Shown one piece after another: positions 52,795 through 61,675 of a stretch of 64,000 nt of DNA. The notes below the pieces were generated by a model. It was given only the letters and a program-made list of their open reading frames with translations, had not been told where the DNA came from and did no database searches. The position numbers were made by a program, and so were the translations under genes. The number at the start of each line of letters is the position of its first letter. Positions within the stretch are counted from its first letter, which is position 1. Origin of the DNA: Lancefieldella parvula DSM 20469 (lineage in GTDB: Bacteria; Actinomycetota; Coriobacteriia; Coriobacteriales; Atopobiaceae); NCBI RefSeq assembly GCF_000024225.1, contig NC_013203.1, positions 744,001 through 808,000 of the forward strand, read 5' to 3'.

Positions 52795-53187
52795 ATGACA
52801 GATTCACTTAACACAGCCAGTTCAATTAATCCTGTTGAACAGTTTGACATGTACGTTGCTCACGTTGGCATTAATGCAAGTAATGCGGACGAGGCAGAAA
52901 AAATTGCAAATCTGTTTACCATTTTTATGGGACTTCCAACTGTTGAGCAACCGCCTTCATTCTTTGCAGGTACCCTGGTTGAAGTTATGAAGCAAAATGG
53001 TCGAGGTACAAAGGGTCATATTGGCTTTCACGTCAATAACATTTCTGCTGCTGAGAAATACTTTGTTAGTCGTGGCTTTGAAATTGATGAGACCTCTAGA
53101 AAGCTTAATTCAGACGGTAGTACGTTTTTGGTCTATTTCAAAGACGAGATTGCTGGCTTTGCTATCCACCTCACAATGGATAAGTAA
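52795..53187 (+). CDS. VOC-like domain protein related to the KDPG-aldolase C-terminal domain
   Basis: The 130-residue protein has the vicinal-oxygen-chelate look: HVGINASNADEAEKIANLF, FAGTLVEVMKQNGRG, GHIGFHVNNISAAEKYF and a closing FKDEIAGFAIHL. The pattern 'HIGINA...AGxxxEVMK...GHI...YLKDEIGGFA(I/V)HL' is that of the extra C-terminal domain attached to some 2-keto-3-deoxy-6-phosphogluconate aldolases of Firmicutes. Here it stands alone, without the aldolase. A metal-binding or ligand-binding role is likely; the substrate is unknown. Confidence 0.7.
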   Translation: MTDSLNTASSINPVEQFDMYVAHVGINASNADEAEKIANLFTIFMGLPTVEQPPSFFAGTLVEVMKQNGRGTKGHIGFHVNNISAAEKYFVSRGFEIDETSRKLNSDGSTFLVYFKDEIAGFAIHLTMDK

Positions 53188-53202
53188 ATAATTCACCATG
53201 TA

Positions 53203-53261
53203 AATCAAGTGAATGACTTATACTTATCCAGTTCAGATATGTATGAGGAGTTCACTTGATT
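53203..53261. repeat. 11-bp inverted repeat spanning the abcF start
   Basis: AATCAAGTGAA (53203-53213) and TTCACTTGATT (53251-53261) are perfectly complementary. The second arm contains the TTG start codon, and the ribosome-binding site GAGGAG (53245-53250) is next to it. A TATACT (53219-53224) lies in the loop. Confidence 0.6.
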
Positions 53262-55274
53262 GCTCTTGCGGATAAGATTTCAAAGTCATTTGGCGGCAGA
53301 GTCCTTTATTCAAATGCAACGCTTCAGCTCAACGCAGGAGAGCGTTGGGCTTTAGTTGGTCCTAATGGTGCCGGTAAGACAACACTTCTGAAAATCATTA
53401 TGGGCCTTGAGTCGGCTGATGAGGGAACCGTTACCTTTGCAAAAGACGCCACCCTTGGATACCTTGAGCAAGAGACAGAGCTTATGGGGGACAGGACTGC
53501 TCTTAATGAAGTTATTGAGTCCGCTCATGAGATTAAACAGTGGGAGCGAAAGATTAACGATCTTTCTCTCAAGATTACTGAAACTCCTGAAGGTGCAATA
53601 CTTAACAAGTATCTGGATGACTATGCTCATGCCATGGAACGCTTTGAACGTCTTGGCGGCTATGAGCTTGAAAGCAAGGCTCGTCAGATTCTTGCAGGTC
53701 TCGGTTTCCCGGTAGAAGACTTTGATAAGCCTGCTAAGGAGTTTTCAGGTGGCTGGCAGATGCGTATCTCTTTGTCAAAGTTGCTGCTGCGTCGTCCTGA
53801 TGTTCTTCTTCTGGATGAGCCAACTAACCATCTTGACCTGGAATCTGTTCAGTGGCTTGAGAGGTTCTTATCGTCATATGACGGTACAGTTTTGCTGGTA
53901 AGTCATGATCGTTCGTTTATGGATGCTTGTGTGACGCATGTTGCAGCACTAGAGAATCGCATGCTGGTAACGTATACTGGCAACTATTCCGGTTATCTTC
54001 ATCAGCGAGAAGAAAATCTTGAGCAGCTTCGTGCTAAACGTGCAGCTCAAGAGCGCGATATTGCTCACATGGAGACCTTCATTGAGCGCTTTAGGTATAA
54101 GCCAACTAAGGCCAAACAGGTACAAGAGCGCGTGGCAAAGGTCGAGAAGATCCGTGAAGAGCTGGTAGTTCTTCCAGAGCAGTCTCACCATATGCATTTT
54201 AAGTTCCCAGATCCTCCCCGTACCGGAGATACCGTTATTTCTCTTGAGGGTGTGGCAAAATCATATGAGGATAACTTTGTCTACGATAACGTTGATCTCA
54301 AACTATATCGCGGAGATCATGTAGCTCTTGTTGGTCCTAACGGAGCTGGTAAATCTACTCTAATGAAGCTTATTGCTGGAAAGCTTCAGCCAGATACAGG
54401 AGAGATTAGCCTTGGTCAAAATGTCACTGAAGCCTACTATGCACAGCATCAGCTTGAAGAACTTAATCCAGCAAATACAGTACTTGCAGAGCTTGACACG
54501 GTTGCTTCGGGGTGGACTACCTCTGAAGAACGCAGATTGCTTGGTGCATTCCTTTTCCACGGTGATGATGTAGAAAAACGTGTGAATGTACTTTCTGGTG
54601 GGGAGCGTGCTCGTTTAGCGCTCGCAAAAATGTTGGTTTCTCCAGATCCACTTTTGCTTCTGGACGAGCCAACTAACCACCTTGATATTGATTCCGTTGA
54701 TGTTCTGGAGAAGGCACTTATTGACTTCCCGGGAACCATTATTTTAATCAGCCATGATGAGCACCTTATTAGAGCTGTAGCAAATAAAGTTGTAGATGTT
54801 CGTGATCATAAGGTAATGGTTTATGACGGTGATTACGATTACTTCCTCTTTAAACTTGCTGAGCTTCAAGCAGCAGCTCAAGAGGAGTTGTCGAACAAGA
54901 CAGTATCCTCGTATGGTACATCGGGTGCAAGTTTAGTTAAGAGCACCGCACCAAAGGTAGGTCAAGCTGTAGGATCTTCTCGCAATGTGAAGACCAAGGA
55001 GCAGAGAAGGGCTGAGGCGGAAGAGCGCAATCGTAGAAGTCGAGCGCTTAGAGAGACCAAGAAACGTCTGGATGAGGTTGAAGCGGCACTTACTCCTGCA
55101 CACAAACGCTACGATGAGCTCATGGCGCTTATGGCTGATGAAGCCCTCTATAATGACCAGCAAAAGTTTGATGAGTGTATGACTGAATATCAGGCACTTT
55201 CCAAAAAAATTCCTGCTCTTGAGGCTGAGTGGTTGGAGCTTTCTGAAAAAATGGAAGCAGACATTGATGAGTAG
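53256..55274 (+). CDS. ABC-F family ATPase
   Basis: The 672-residue protein has two ABC ATPase domains and no membrane segment, the ABC-F layout; these proteins act on the ribosome E site as translation factors or antibiotic-resistance factors. Domain 1: [12 protein letters not shown], signature [25 protein letters not shown]. Domain 2: [39 protein letters not shown]. The interdomain linker (about 245-320) is charged and helical, and a C-terminal coiled coil (about 580-672) is present, as in the Uup/YdiF types. TTG start. Confidence 0.94.
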   Translation: MIALADKISKSFGGRVLYSNATLQLNAGERWALVGPNGAGKTTLLKIIMGLESADEGTVTFAKDATLGYLEQETELMGDRTALNEVIESAHEIKQWERKINDLSLKITETPEGAILNKYLDDYAHAMERFERLGGYELESKARQILAGLGFPVEDFDKPAKEFSGGWQMRISLSKLLLRRPDVLLLDEPTNHLDLESVQWLERFLSSYDGTVLLVSHDRSFMDACVTHVAALENRMLVTYTGNYSGYLHQREENLEQLRAKRAAQERDIAHMETFIERFRYKPTKAKQVQERVAKVEKIREELVVLPEQSHHMHFKFPDPPRTGDTVISLEGVAKSYEDNFVYDNVDLKLYRGDHVALVGPNGAGKSTLMKLIAGKLQPDTGEISLGQNVTEAYYAQHQLEELNPANTVLAELDTVASGWTTSEERRLLGAFLFHGDDVEKRVNVLSGGERARLALAKMLVSPDPLLLLDEPTNHLDIDSVDVLEKALIDFPGTIILISHDEHLIRAVANKVVDVRDHKVMVYDGDYDYFLFKLAELQAAAQEELSNKTVSSYGTSGASLVKSTAPKVGQAVGSSRNVKTKEQRRAEAEERNRRSRALRETKKRLDEVEAALTPAHKRYDELMALMADEALYNDQQKFDECMTEYQALSKKIPALEAEWLELSEKMEADIDE

Positions 55275-55310
55275 GTAGTTTTACCATTCTTGGGTAAAAT
55301 TGTTTTGTGT

Positions 55311-55338
55311 TTGAAAGTTTTTAGATTGTAAGTACATA
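55311..55338 (+). promoter_or_regulatory. Candidate promoter of the M50 protease gene
   Basis: TTGAAA (55311-55316), 16 bases, TACATA (55333-55338). A weak hairpin TTTTACC/GGTAAAA lies just upstream (55280-55301) and may end the ABC-F transcript. Confidence 0.4.
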
Positions 55339-55378
55339 TTTGCATTGTTTTTTTGCAGATATTGAGAAAAGGATTGTT

Positions 55379-56059
55379 GTGCCAACTGCTTTAACATCAG
55401 TTTCATCACTTTTGACAACGCTTGCTGAATTTGCGCTGGTAATTTTTGCTATCGTGATTCATGAGGTTGCACATGGCTTTGTGGCATATAAATGTGGTGA
55501 TTCTACGGCAAAGATTTCGGGTCGTTTGACACTCAATCCATTGGCTCACATTGACTTGTTTGGTACAGTCCTTCTGCCGCTTATGCTTGTTTTAATGGGT
55601 GGACCTAGCTTTGGATATGCAAAACCCGTTCCATATAATCCCAATAATCTTAAAAATCGTCGCCGTGACGAGATTCTAGTAGCACTTGCTGGTCCAAGTT
55701 CTAACATCTTACAGGCGTTTCTTGGTGCGCTTCTGTTGCGCCTACTCAATGCAGCAAGTAATGCTTTTGGTGCATTCTTGAATCCACTGGTGATGTACTA
55801 CGTGTCATCATTAGTTGTTTTCTATATCCAGATTAACGTAAGTCTGGCTGTTTTCAATATGCTGCCTATTCCGCCTTTGGACGGCTCTAAGCTGCTGCTT
55901 TATTTTTTGGGTGAGAAAAACCGTCAAAAGTTCTATGCCATTGAACCCTATTGCATGATTGCTGTTGTTGGTTTGATGTTCTTTGCACCTGGCTTTTTCT
56001 CATCCATCATCGGTGGCATATCTAACGTCATTTTGAGTCTACTTGCGAGAATCATCTAA
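55379..56059 (+). CDS. M50 family site-2 protease-like membrane protein
   Basis: From GTG 55379 (AAAGGA upstream) the 226-residue protein has about five helices, the zinc motif HEVAHGFVAY and the second motif NMLPIPPLDGSKLL. It matches the small rhomboid-like M50 group without a PDZ domain that lies before scpA in Firmicutes and Actinobacteria. It lacks the PDZ domain and the insert of RseP at 46209. The substrate is unknown. Its stop overlaps the scpA start by one base. Confidence 0.92.
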   Translation: MPTALTSVSSLLTTLAEFALVIFAIVIHEVAHGFVAYKCGDSTAKISGRLTLNPLAHIDLFGTVLLPLMLVLMGGPSFGYAKPVPYNPNNLKNRRRDEILVALAGPSSNILQAFLGALLLRLLNAASNAFGAFLNPLVMYYVSSLVVFYIQINVSLAVFNMLPIPPLDGSKLLLYFLGEKNRQKFYAIEPYCMIAVVGLMFFAPGFFSSIIGGISNVILSLLARII

Positions 56060-56973
56060 TGTCGTACAAAGTAAATACTGCAACATATTCCGGTCCTTTT
56101 GATCTGCTACTTCAACTGGTAAGTAGACAGAAAGTTGCCATTGGCTCTATTTCTATCTCTGAGGTGGCCGATCAGTACTTAGCAGAAGTTGACGCTATGG
56201 AGGAGCTTGACCTAGACGTTGCCAGCGACTTTGTGCTTGTTGCGTCAACGCTTTTGGACATGAAAGCACACGCATTGGTTCCTCAAGATATTTCACTCAA
56301 AAGCTCATATGATGAAGAAGAGTATGATGACGAGCTTGATGGACTTTCTCCTGATGAGGCCCGAGAAGTTCTTATTGCTCGTCTTATTGCCTATAAGCAA
56401 TTTAGAAACGCTGGTGCGGCACTAGGTAGCCGCATGGAGGCAGAATCATACATGTTCCCACGTTCAGTGGGTCCAGATCCTGATTTCTTGAACCTCATGC
56501 CAGATTATCTTGAAGGAATCACACTTAGAAGTCTTGCAGTCATTTGTGCTGACATTGACTCAAAACGTGAGACATTCTTACTTGAAGCAGAACATGTGGC
56601 TCCAAAAAGGCTTCCTGTGGCTTTGACAGTTGCTTCAGTGGATCGTCTGACGCGTTCTAAGGGCAAAGTAACATTCTCTGAGCTGTTGGATGGTCAGGAT
56701 ACGCCAGAGATTGTGGTTGCAAACTTTTTGGCAGTGCTTGAGCTTTTTAAGCGCGGTCTCGTGCGCGTTCAGCAGGACGCTATCTTTGGCGAGATTGAAA
56801 TTGAGCACATAGAGGGCGCAGATTCATATCAGCTTGATGAGTCGGTTCTCCTGGAGCTGGAAGAGCTTTCTGGTGATGAGCCAAATCTTGAAGGATTAAA
56901 TTTGTCTCAAAATGCGCTTCAAGACGTCCAGCAAACACTTTTATCCTTGACTCATACGCCCAATGAAGTATAG
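56059..56973 (+). CDS. scpA: Segregation and condensation protein ScpA
   Basis: ScpA is the kleisin that bridges the Smc dimer. The 304-residue protein has the N-terminal kleisin stretch YSGPFDLLLQLVSRQKVAIG with ISISEVADQYL and ASDFVLVASTLLDMKAHALV, and a C-terminal winged helix (VVANFLAVLELFKRGLVRVQQ). The acidic linker is typical. It overlaps the M50 gene and precedes scpB. Confidence 0.95.
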   Translation: MSYKVNTATYSGPFDLLLQLVSRQKVAIGSISISEVADQYLAEVDAMEELDLDVASDFVLVASTLLDMKAHALVPQDISLKSSYDEEEYDDELDGLSPDEAREVLIARLIAYKQFRNAGAALGSRMEAESYMFPRSVGPDPDFLNLMPDYLEGITLRSLAVICADIDSKRETFLLEAEHVAPKRLPVALTVASVDRLTRSKGKVTFSELLDGQDTPEIVVANFLAVLELFKRGLVRVQQDAIFGEIEIEHIEGADSYQLDESVLLELEELSGDEPNLEGLNLSQNALQDVQQTLLSLTHTPNEV

Positions 56974-56991
56974 AAAGAGGCGGAATAACTC

Positions 56992-57669
56992 ATGGCAGAA
57001 GAAGAGCTTACATATTTAAACTCCGAGTCGCTCAAAAGCGCTCTTGAATCGCTTCTCTTAGTTGCGACTGATGCGATTACTACCGCTGACTTTGCTAAGG
57101 TTACCAATGTAGCTCCTGCCGAGGTAGCAGAAGCCCTTAAAGAACTTGCTGAAGAGTACATGCGCTGTAACAGAGGATTTCAGCTTAGAGAGGTTGCTGG
57201 CGGTTGGCGCCTCTTTACACACCCAGCTCACCATCAGCTGGTCAGTGACTTTGTGCTTTCTTGGGACACGCGTCGCCTGTCTCAAGCTGCTCTTGAGACA
57301 CTTGCTGTTATTGCCTACCATCAGCCTGTAACACGCGAGGGTGTCCGTGCTATTCGTGGCGTTAATTCCGACGGTGTTATCTCGTCTCTTCGCGAGAAAA
57401 ACCTTGTGCGTGAAGTGGGCAAAGAGGCAGATAGGGGACAGGCTATTCTTTATGGCACAACTGCGCTTTTCTTAGAGCGTTTTGGCCTCAAGTCGCTAAG
57501 AGAGTTGCCGCCTCTAGAAGACTTTGCTCCCGATGAGGAGTCTAAGCAGTTTATTCGCGAGAGGCTCTCTGGTAGAAGCTTTACCTCAACACTTGAAGAG
57601 GCTACAGAAGACATTGATGATGAGCGTTCCCTTCTGGGAGACGATTACGATACGCAGGAGGATGCGTAG
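56992..57669 (+). CDS. scpB: Segregation and condensation protein ScpB
   Basis: ScpB binds ScpA and regulates the Smc ATPase. The 225-residue protein contains two winged helices: LKSALESLLLVATDAITTAD, RGFQLREVAGGWRLFTHP, LSQAALETLAVIAYHQPVTR and IRGVNSDGVISSL. The end is acidic. It follows scpA by 18 bases and rluB follows by three. Confidence 0.95.
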   Translation: MAEEELTYLNSESLKSALESLLLVATDAITTADFAKVTNVAPAEVAEALKELAEEYMRCNRGFQLREVAGGWRLFTHPAHHQLVSDFVLSWDTRRLSQAALETLAVIAYHQPVTREGVRAIRGVNSDGVISSLREKNLVREVGKEADRGQAILYGTTALFLERFGLKSLRELPPLEDFAPDEESKQFIRERLSGRSFTSTLEEATEDIDDERSLLGDDYDTQEDA

Positions 57670-57672
57670 GAC

Positions 57673-58512
57673 GTGACAGAAGAGCGTATTGTCCCCATGC
57701 GTCTGCAGCGCTTTTTGGCGCGTGCAGGAGTGGCTAGCCGGCGAGGCTCCGAGCGCCTGATGACGTCTGGTCGAGTAACGGTAAACGGCCAGGTAGTTAC
57801 CGAGCTTGGCAGTAAAGTTGATCCACTTGTAGATGTAGTTGCGGTTGATGGTGTTGTCTGTTCAATTGCCGAGAAACCCGTTTACTTGATGCTCAATAAA
57901 CCTGCAGGTTATTTGACTACTATGAAAGACCCCCAGGGTAGACCAACCATTGTGGATATGGTTCCAACTGATACGTATCCCGGTCTTTTTCCTGTTGGAC
58001 GTCTTGATATGGACACTACAGGCCTTCTTTTCTTCACAACCGACGGTCAGATGGCACAAGAGCTCTTACATCCCTCAAAGCATGTGTGGAAGCACTATGT
58101 TGCTCATGTAGTAGGTACACCTACAGAAGAGCAGTTAAATCGCTTACGTGAAGGTATTGAACTTGAAGATGGTCCTGCGGCTCCTGCAGAAGTAGAGATC
58201 ATTTCAGATGACGTTAAGATGAAAAATCTTCTTGCCCCACAGGGTTTAGGAAAAACTGGTGGAGGAGAGCCAAATGCTCTGGTTAGCGTCACTATTAGAG
58301 AAGGGCGTAAGCATCAGGTCAAGAAGATGCTCCTAGCTATTCATCATAGAGTTCTTGCACTTCACAGAGATACATTTGGTCCACTTCATTTAACAAGAGT
58401 TAAAGAGGGTGAGTGGAGACTTCTTACAGAAGAAGAGGTTACCGCTCTAGAGCGTACTATTGGTAGAGAGCCGGGTACTTCTCCTATCATGCCTTTAAAC
58501 ACCAGCAAGTAA
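57673..58512 (+). CDS. rluB: 23S rRNA pseudouridine synthase RluB-type
   Basis: The 279-residue protein has an N-terminal S4 domain (MRLQRFLARAGVASRRGSER) and the catalytic motif PVGRLDMDTTGLLFFTTDG with the conserved Asp, then VTIREGRKHQVKKML. RluB/RluE/RsuA enzymes convert uridine to pseudouridine in rRNA; placement after scpB is typical of RluB. GTG start. Confidence 0.93.
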   Translation: MTEERIVPMRLQRFLARAGVASRRGSERLMTSGRVTVNGQVVTELGSKVDPLVDVVAVDGVVCSIAEKPVYLMLNKPAGYLTTMKDPQGRPTIVDMVPTDTYPGLFPVGRLDMDTTGLLFFTTDGQMAQELLHPSKHVWKHYVAHVVGTPTEEQLNRLREGIELEDGPAAPAEVEIISDDVKMKNLLAPQGLGKTGGGEPNALVSVTIREGRKHQVKKMLLAIHHRVLALHRDTFGPLHLTRVKEGEWRLLTEEEVTALERTIGREPGTSPIMPLNTSK

Positions 58513-58561
58513 TTAGTAAGCGAACGTTAAACAACCAAAACACACCCAGAGAGGAGACATA

Positions 58562-59272
58562 ATGCAGCCATTTGAAATTCCAGCTCAGGTTCATCGTATT
58601 TTGTTTATGCGTCATCCAGAAAGCGTAGCTAATACACAGCGCTTTTTTAGCGGCAGAAGAAATGTTGAGCTCACTGAGCATGGCGTTGAACAGCGTGAGC
58701 ATGCTGTTCGCGCGCTTGTTGCATTTAATCCAGATAGAATTTGGACCTCTCCTTTATCTCGCTGCAAAGACATGGCTGAGATGGCCGCTTCTCAGCTTGG
58801 CGTTCCCTGTGAGGTCAAAGATGATCTTGCAGAGATGGATTTTGGCATTCTGGAGAGTAAGCGCTTTGTTGATGCTGAAGAGATTCTTAAGCCGTATGGT
58901 CTCACGTTTCCTTGGAGCTCAGATGAAAACGGTCACTCTATACCTGCTCCAGAAGCTGAGTCATATGAGCAGGTACGATGCAGGTGCCGTAACATTCTTA
59001 ACGAGTTTTCTGGTCTTTCTGGACGCACCGTTTGCATTTCTCACGGTGGTTATTTGCGCTCTATGATGGCTGAAATTTTTGGTATTCCAGGCAGTTTAAG
59101 CTGGAACGTACATCTTGCAAATGTCTCTTCAATCTTCTTTACTAGTACAGGTGGTTCAGATTTTAAGCTTGGTGGATTTAACCTTGATCCAGAAGAGGTT
59201 ATTCGTCGTTCCACTAAGTCAAGTTTTTACGATTTTCGTGACATTTGGGGTGTCACCGAGGGGGATAAGTAA
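58562..59272 (+). CDS. Histidine phosphatase family protein
   Basis: The 236-residue protein shows the phosphoglycerate-mutase-like motif RILFMRHPESVANT (catalytic His), WTSPLSRCKDMAEM, ELMDFG-type AEMDFGILESK and CISHGGYLRSMM (second His). The motif reads RHPE rather than RHGE. The substrate could be a sugar phosphate or a cobalamin precursor; no cob genes are nearby. The stop overlaps the cmk ATG. Confidence 0.88.
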   Translation: MQPFEIPAQVHRILFMRHPESVANTQRFFSGRRNVELTEHGVEQREHAVRALVAFNPDRIWTSPLSRCKDMAEMAASQLGVPCEVKDDLAEMDFGILESKRFVDAEEILKPYGLTFPWSSDENGHSIPAPEAESYEQVRCRCRNILNEFSGLSGRTVCISHGGYLRSMMAEIFGIPGSLSWNVHLANVSSIFFTSTGGSDFKLGGFNLDPEEVIRRSTKSSFYDFRDIWGVTEGDK

Positions 59273-60816
59273 TGATTGTTGCTATCGATGGCCCAGCAGG
59301 CTCCGGAAAGTCTACGGTTGCTCGCGCACTTTCTGATCGCTTGAATCTAATTTTTTTAGATACAGGCGCAATGTATCGCTCGGTAACTGTGGAATGCCTG
59401 CGTCAGGGCATTGATATGACTGATACCGAGAAAATCATTCAGGTTGCACGAAACATCAGCATCTCATTTGGCAATTCTGCAAATGGTCAGACCGTCTACG
59501 CAAACGGCTCAAACGTCACCACAGAGATTCGTACTCCTGAGGTAGACAGAAATGTCAGTGTTGTTGCAGCTATTCCCGAGGTTCGCGAGGCAATGGTTAC
59601 ACTCCAGCGTCGTGCTGGCGAGAATGGCGATGTAGTCGCAGAGGGCCGTGACATTGGTACTGTGGTATTTCCAGAGGCTGATGTAAAGGTCTTCTTGACT
59701 GCAGATCCTGCTGCTCGTGCTCACCGTCGCGCTGTTCAACGCCAAGGTAGAGATGCAGCTACAGGTAACGATGCTAAGGTAGATGCCAAGAGTGAGGAGA
59801 AGATCCTCGAAGACATCAAGGCTCGTGATAAGGCTGACTCTGAGCGCAAGGCAGCACCACTTCGTGCAGCAGAAGACGCCCATCATATTGACTCTTCCAC
59901 GCTTTCTGTTGAAGAGGTTATTGCAGCCATTATTGCCCTGCATCCGGGCTTGGGTAAAAGAGATACTCGGAACCACAGATCTTCTCACCAGGGAAAAGGA
60001 TCAGAAGGTAGTTCTTCTGATGACGGGAAGTCTCACACGGAAGAGCCTAAGCGCTCCGAAAAAAAGTCTTCTATAGCAGCGGCGTCTAAGCGTTTGCGTC
60101 CTTTTGGCGGCAACTCATTTGATGATTATTACGATACGGCGCTTGGTGATTTTCCAGCTCCAGCCAAGTTTTTTAAGTGGCTGGCAATAAGTGTTCTTGG
60201 TCTGATTACAAAAGTCTGGTTCAGGTGGCGTTGGGACAAAGACGAGCTCTTTGTGGGCGATAAAACCCCTCGCGTTCTTATCATGAATCACCCAACATTT
60301 CTGGATCCTATTGTTACCGTTGTTCACTTGCTTGTTCATGGCATTCCTGTTCGAACCATCTACAAGAGTGAGTTCAACAAATTCAAACCGCTTCAATGGG
60401 CACTCTCTAGGCTTGGTGGTATTCCTGTTGACCGTGGAACTGCCGATATGAAGGCAATTCGTCGTGCAACTACAGCGCTTTCTAGGGGAGAAATGCTTCT
60501 TATCTATCCTGAAGGTACAAGAGTCAGAAGCAATACTGAGCGTGGAGAAACACATGGTGGTTTTGCTCTTATTGCTCAGCTTGCTAAGGTAGATGTTCAG
60601 CCACTGGCAATTATTGGTGCGCTTGATATTAAGAAAAAAGGCTCTCCTCTGGTTAAGCCTGTTAAGGTTTATCTTCGCGCTGGTCAGAAGATTTCTTTTA
60701 GTGATTTGACTTCTACTAAGCGTAAAGATCAGGCAAAAGAGATGGAAGAAAGAGCCATGGAGCGGGTATACGAGCTAAGAGATGCAATGCTCAAAGAGCA
60801 TCCCGGAAGGAATTAG
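59272..60816 (+). CDS. cmk: Cytidylate kinase fused to a PlsC-type acyltransferase
   Basis: One 514-residue chain joins two enzymes. Residues 1-220 are cytidylate kinase: IDGPAGSGKSTVARAL, LDTGAMYRSVT and VVAEGRDIGTVVFPEADVK. A low-complexity linker (about 222-275, Lys, Ser, His) and a short hydrophobic stretch follow. Residues ~300-514 are a 1-acylglycerol-3-phosphate acyltransferase: NHPTFLDP (H-x4-D), GGIPVDRG and YPEGTRVRSN. There is no stop or frameshift between the two. The kinase makes CDP from CMP; the acyltransferase makes phosphatidate, the substrate of CdsA, which uses CTP. Confidence 0.95.
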   Translation: MIVAIDGPAGSGKSTVARALSDRLNLIFLDTGAMYRSVTVECLRQGIDMTDTEKIIQVARNISISFGNSANGQTVYANGSNVTTEIRTPEVDRNVSVVAAIPEVREAMVTLQRRAGENGDVVAEGRDIGTVVFPEADVKVFLTADPAARAHRRAVQRQGRDAATGNDAKVDAKSEEKILEDIKARDKADSERKAAPLRAAEDAHHIDSSTLSVEEVIAAIIALHPGLGKRDTRNHRSSHQGKGSEGSSSDDGKSHTEEPKRSEKKSSIAAASKRLRPFGGNSFDDYYDTALGDFPAPAKFFKWLAISVLGLITKVWFRWRWDKDELFVGDKTPRVLIMNHPTFLDPIVTVVHLLVHGIPVRTIYKSEFNKFKPLQWALSRLGGIPVDRGTADMKAIRRATTALSRGEMLLIYPEGTRVRSNTERGETHGGFALIAQLAKVDVQPLAIIGALDIKKKGSPLVKPVKVYLRAGQKISFSDLTSTKRKDQAKEMEERAMERVYELRDAMLKEHPGRN

Positions 60817-60819
60817 TTC

Positions 60820-61674
60820 GTGCCTACTATTAAAATTGCCGATGAAGCAGGCGCTTGTTACGGTGTAGAAAGAGCTCTTCAGATGGTCCAGCAGGCTGTC
60901 AAAGATGCTCATGCACCTGTGCGCACACTTGGTCCACTTATTCATAATCCTCGCGTTGTTACTTCCCTTAAAGATCAAGGCGTAGAGGTAGTTGATTTTG
61001 CTTCTGAAGCTGCAGGAAGTGCTCTGCTATTGCGTACCCATGGTGTAACGCCTCAAGAGGAACAGATTGCCAAGGACGGTTGTGTTGACGTGTTAGATGC
61101 AACCTGTCCGTTTGTAAAGAAGGCTCACCGAGCAGCAGAACTTCTCGCCAAGCAAGGATATGCCGTATATGTGGTGGGAGAGTCCGGACATCCCGAGGTA
61201 GAGGCAACACTGGCTCACGTGCCAGGATCTTTGGCTATCGATTCTGTGGAAGAGGTTGCCGCTCAGGCAGACGCCATGAGAGTCGCAAAAAAAGTTGGTC
61301 TGGTGGTACAAACTACCATGAGTGCTGCAAAGCTTTCTGAGGTGGTTAATGCGGTACTTCCGCTTGTTGACGAGTTGCGCGTCATGAATACCATCTGTGA
61401 AGCTACTGCGGGCCATCAAGACTCTTGCATGAGGCTTGCAAAAGAATCTGACGTGATGATTATTATTGGTGGCAGAATTTCTGCTAACACTACCCGTTTG
61501 GCAGAGATTTCTAAGCTCTATTGCCCCGCAACCTATCACATTGAAGGTACAGATGAGCTGCAGGCTTCTTGGTTTGAAGGGGCTGAGCATATTGGCATTA
61601 CTGCTGGTGCTTCTACGCCGGAAGCTCATATCAATGCAGTTAAATTGGCTATTGAAGAAATCGTAGGCGCATAA
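60820..61674 (+). CDS. ispH: 4-hydroxy-3-methylbut-2-enyl diphosphate reductase
   Basis: IspH makes IPP and DMAPP in the last MEP step with an iron-sulphur cluster. The three Cys ligands lie in EAGACYGVERAL, DATCPFVKKAH and NTICEATAGHQ; LIHNPRVV and GESGHPEVEATL are also typical. The protein has 284 residues; GTG start three bases after cmk-plsC. Confidence 0.96.
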   Translation: MPTIKIADEAGACYGVERALQMVQQAVKDAHAPVRTLGPLIHNPRVVTSLKDQGVEVVDFASEAAGSALLLRTHGVTPQEEQIAKDGCVDVLDATCPFVKKAHRAAELLAKQGYAVYVVGESGHPEVEATLAHVPGSLAIDSVEEVAAQADAMRVAKKVGLVVQTTMSAAKLSEVVNAVLPLVDELRVMNTICEATAGHQDSCMRLAKESDVMIIIGGRISANTTRLAEISKLYCPATYHIEGTDELQASWFEGAEHIGITAGASTPEAHINAVKLAIEEIVGA

Positions 61675-61675
61675 T

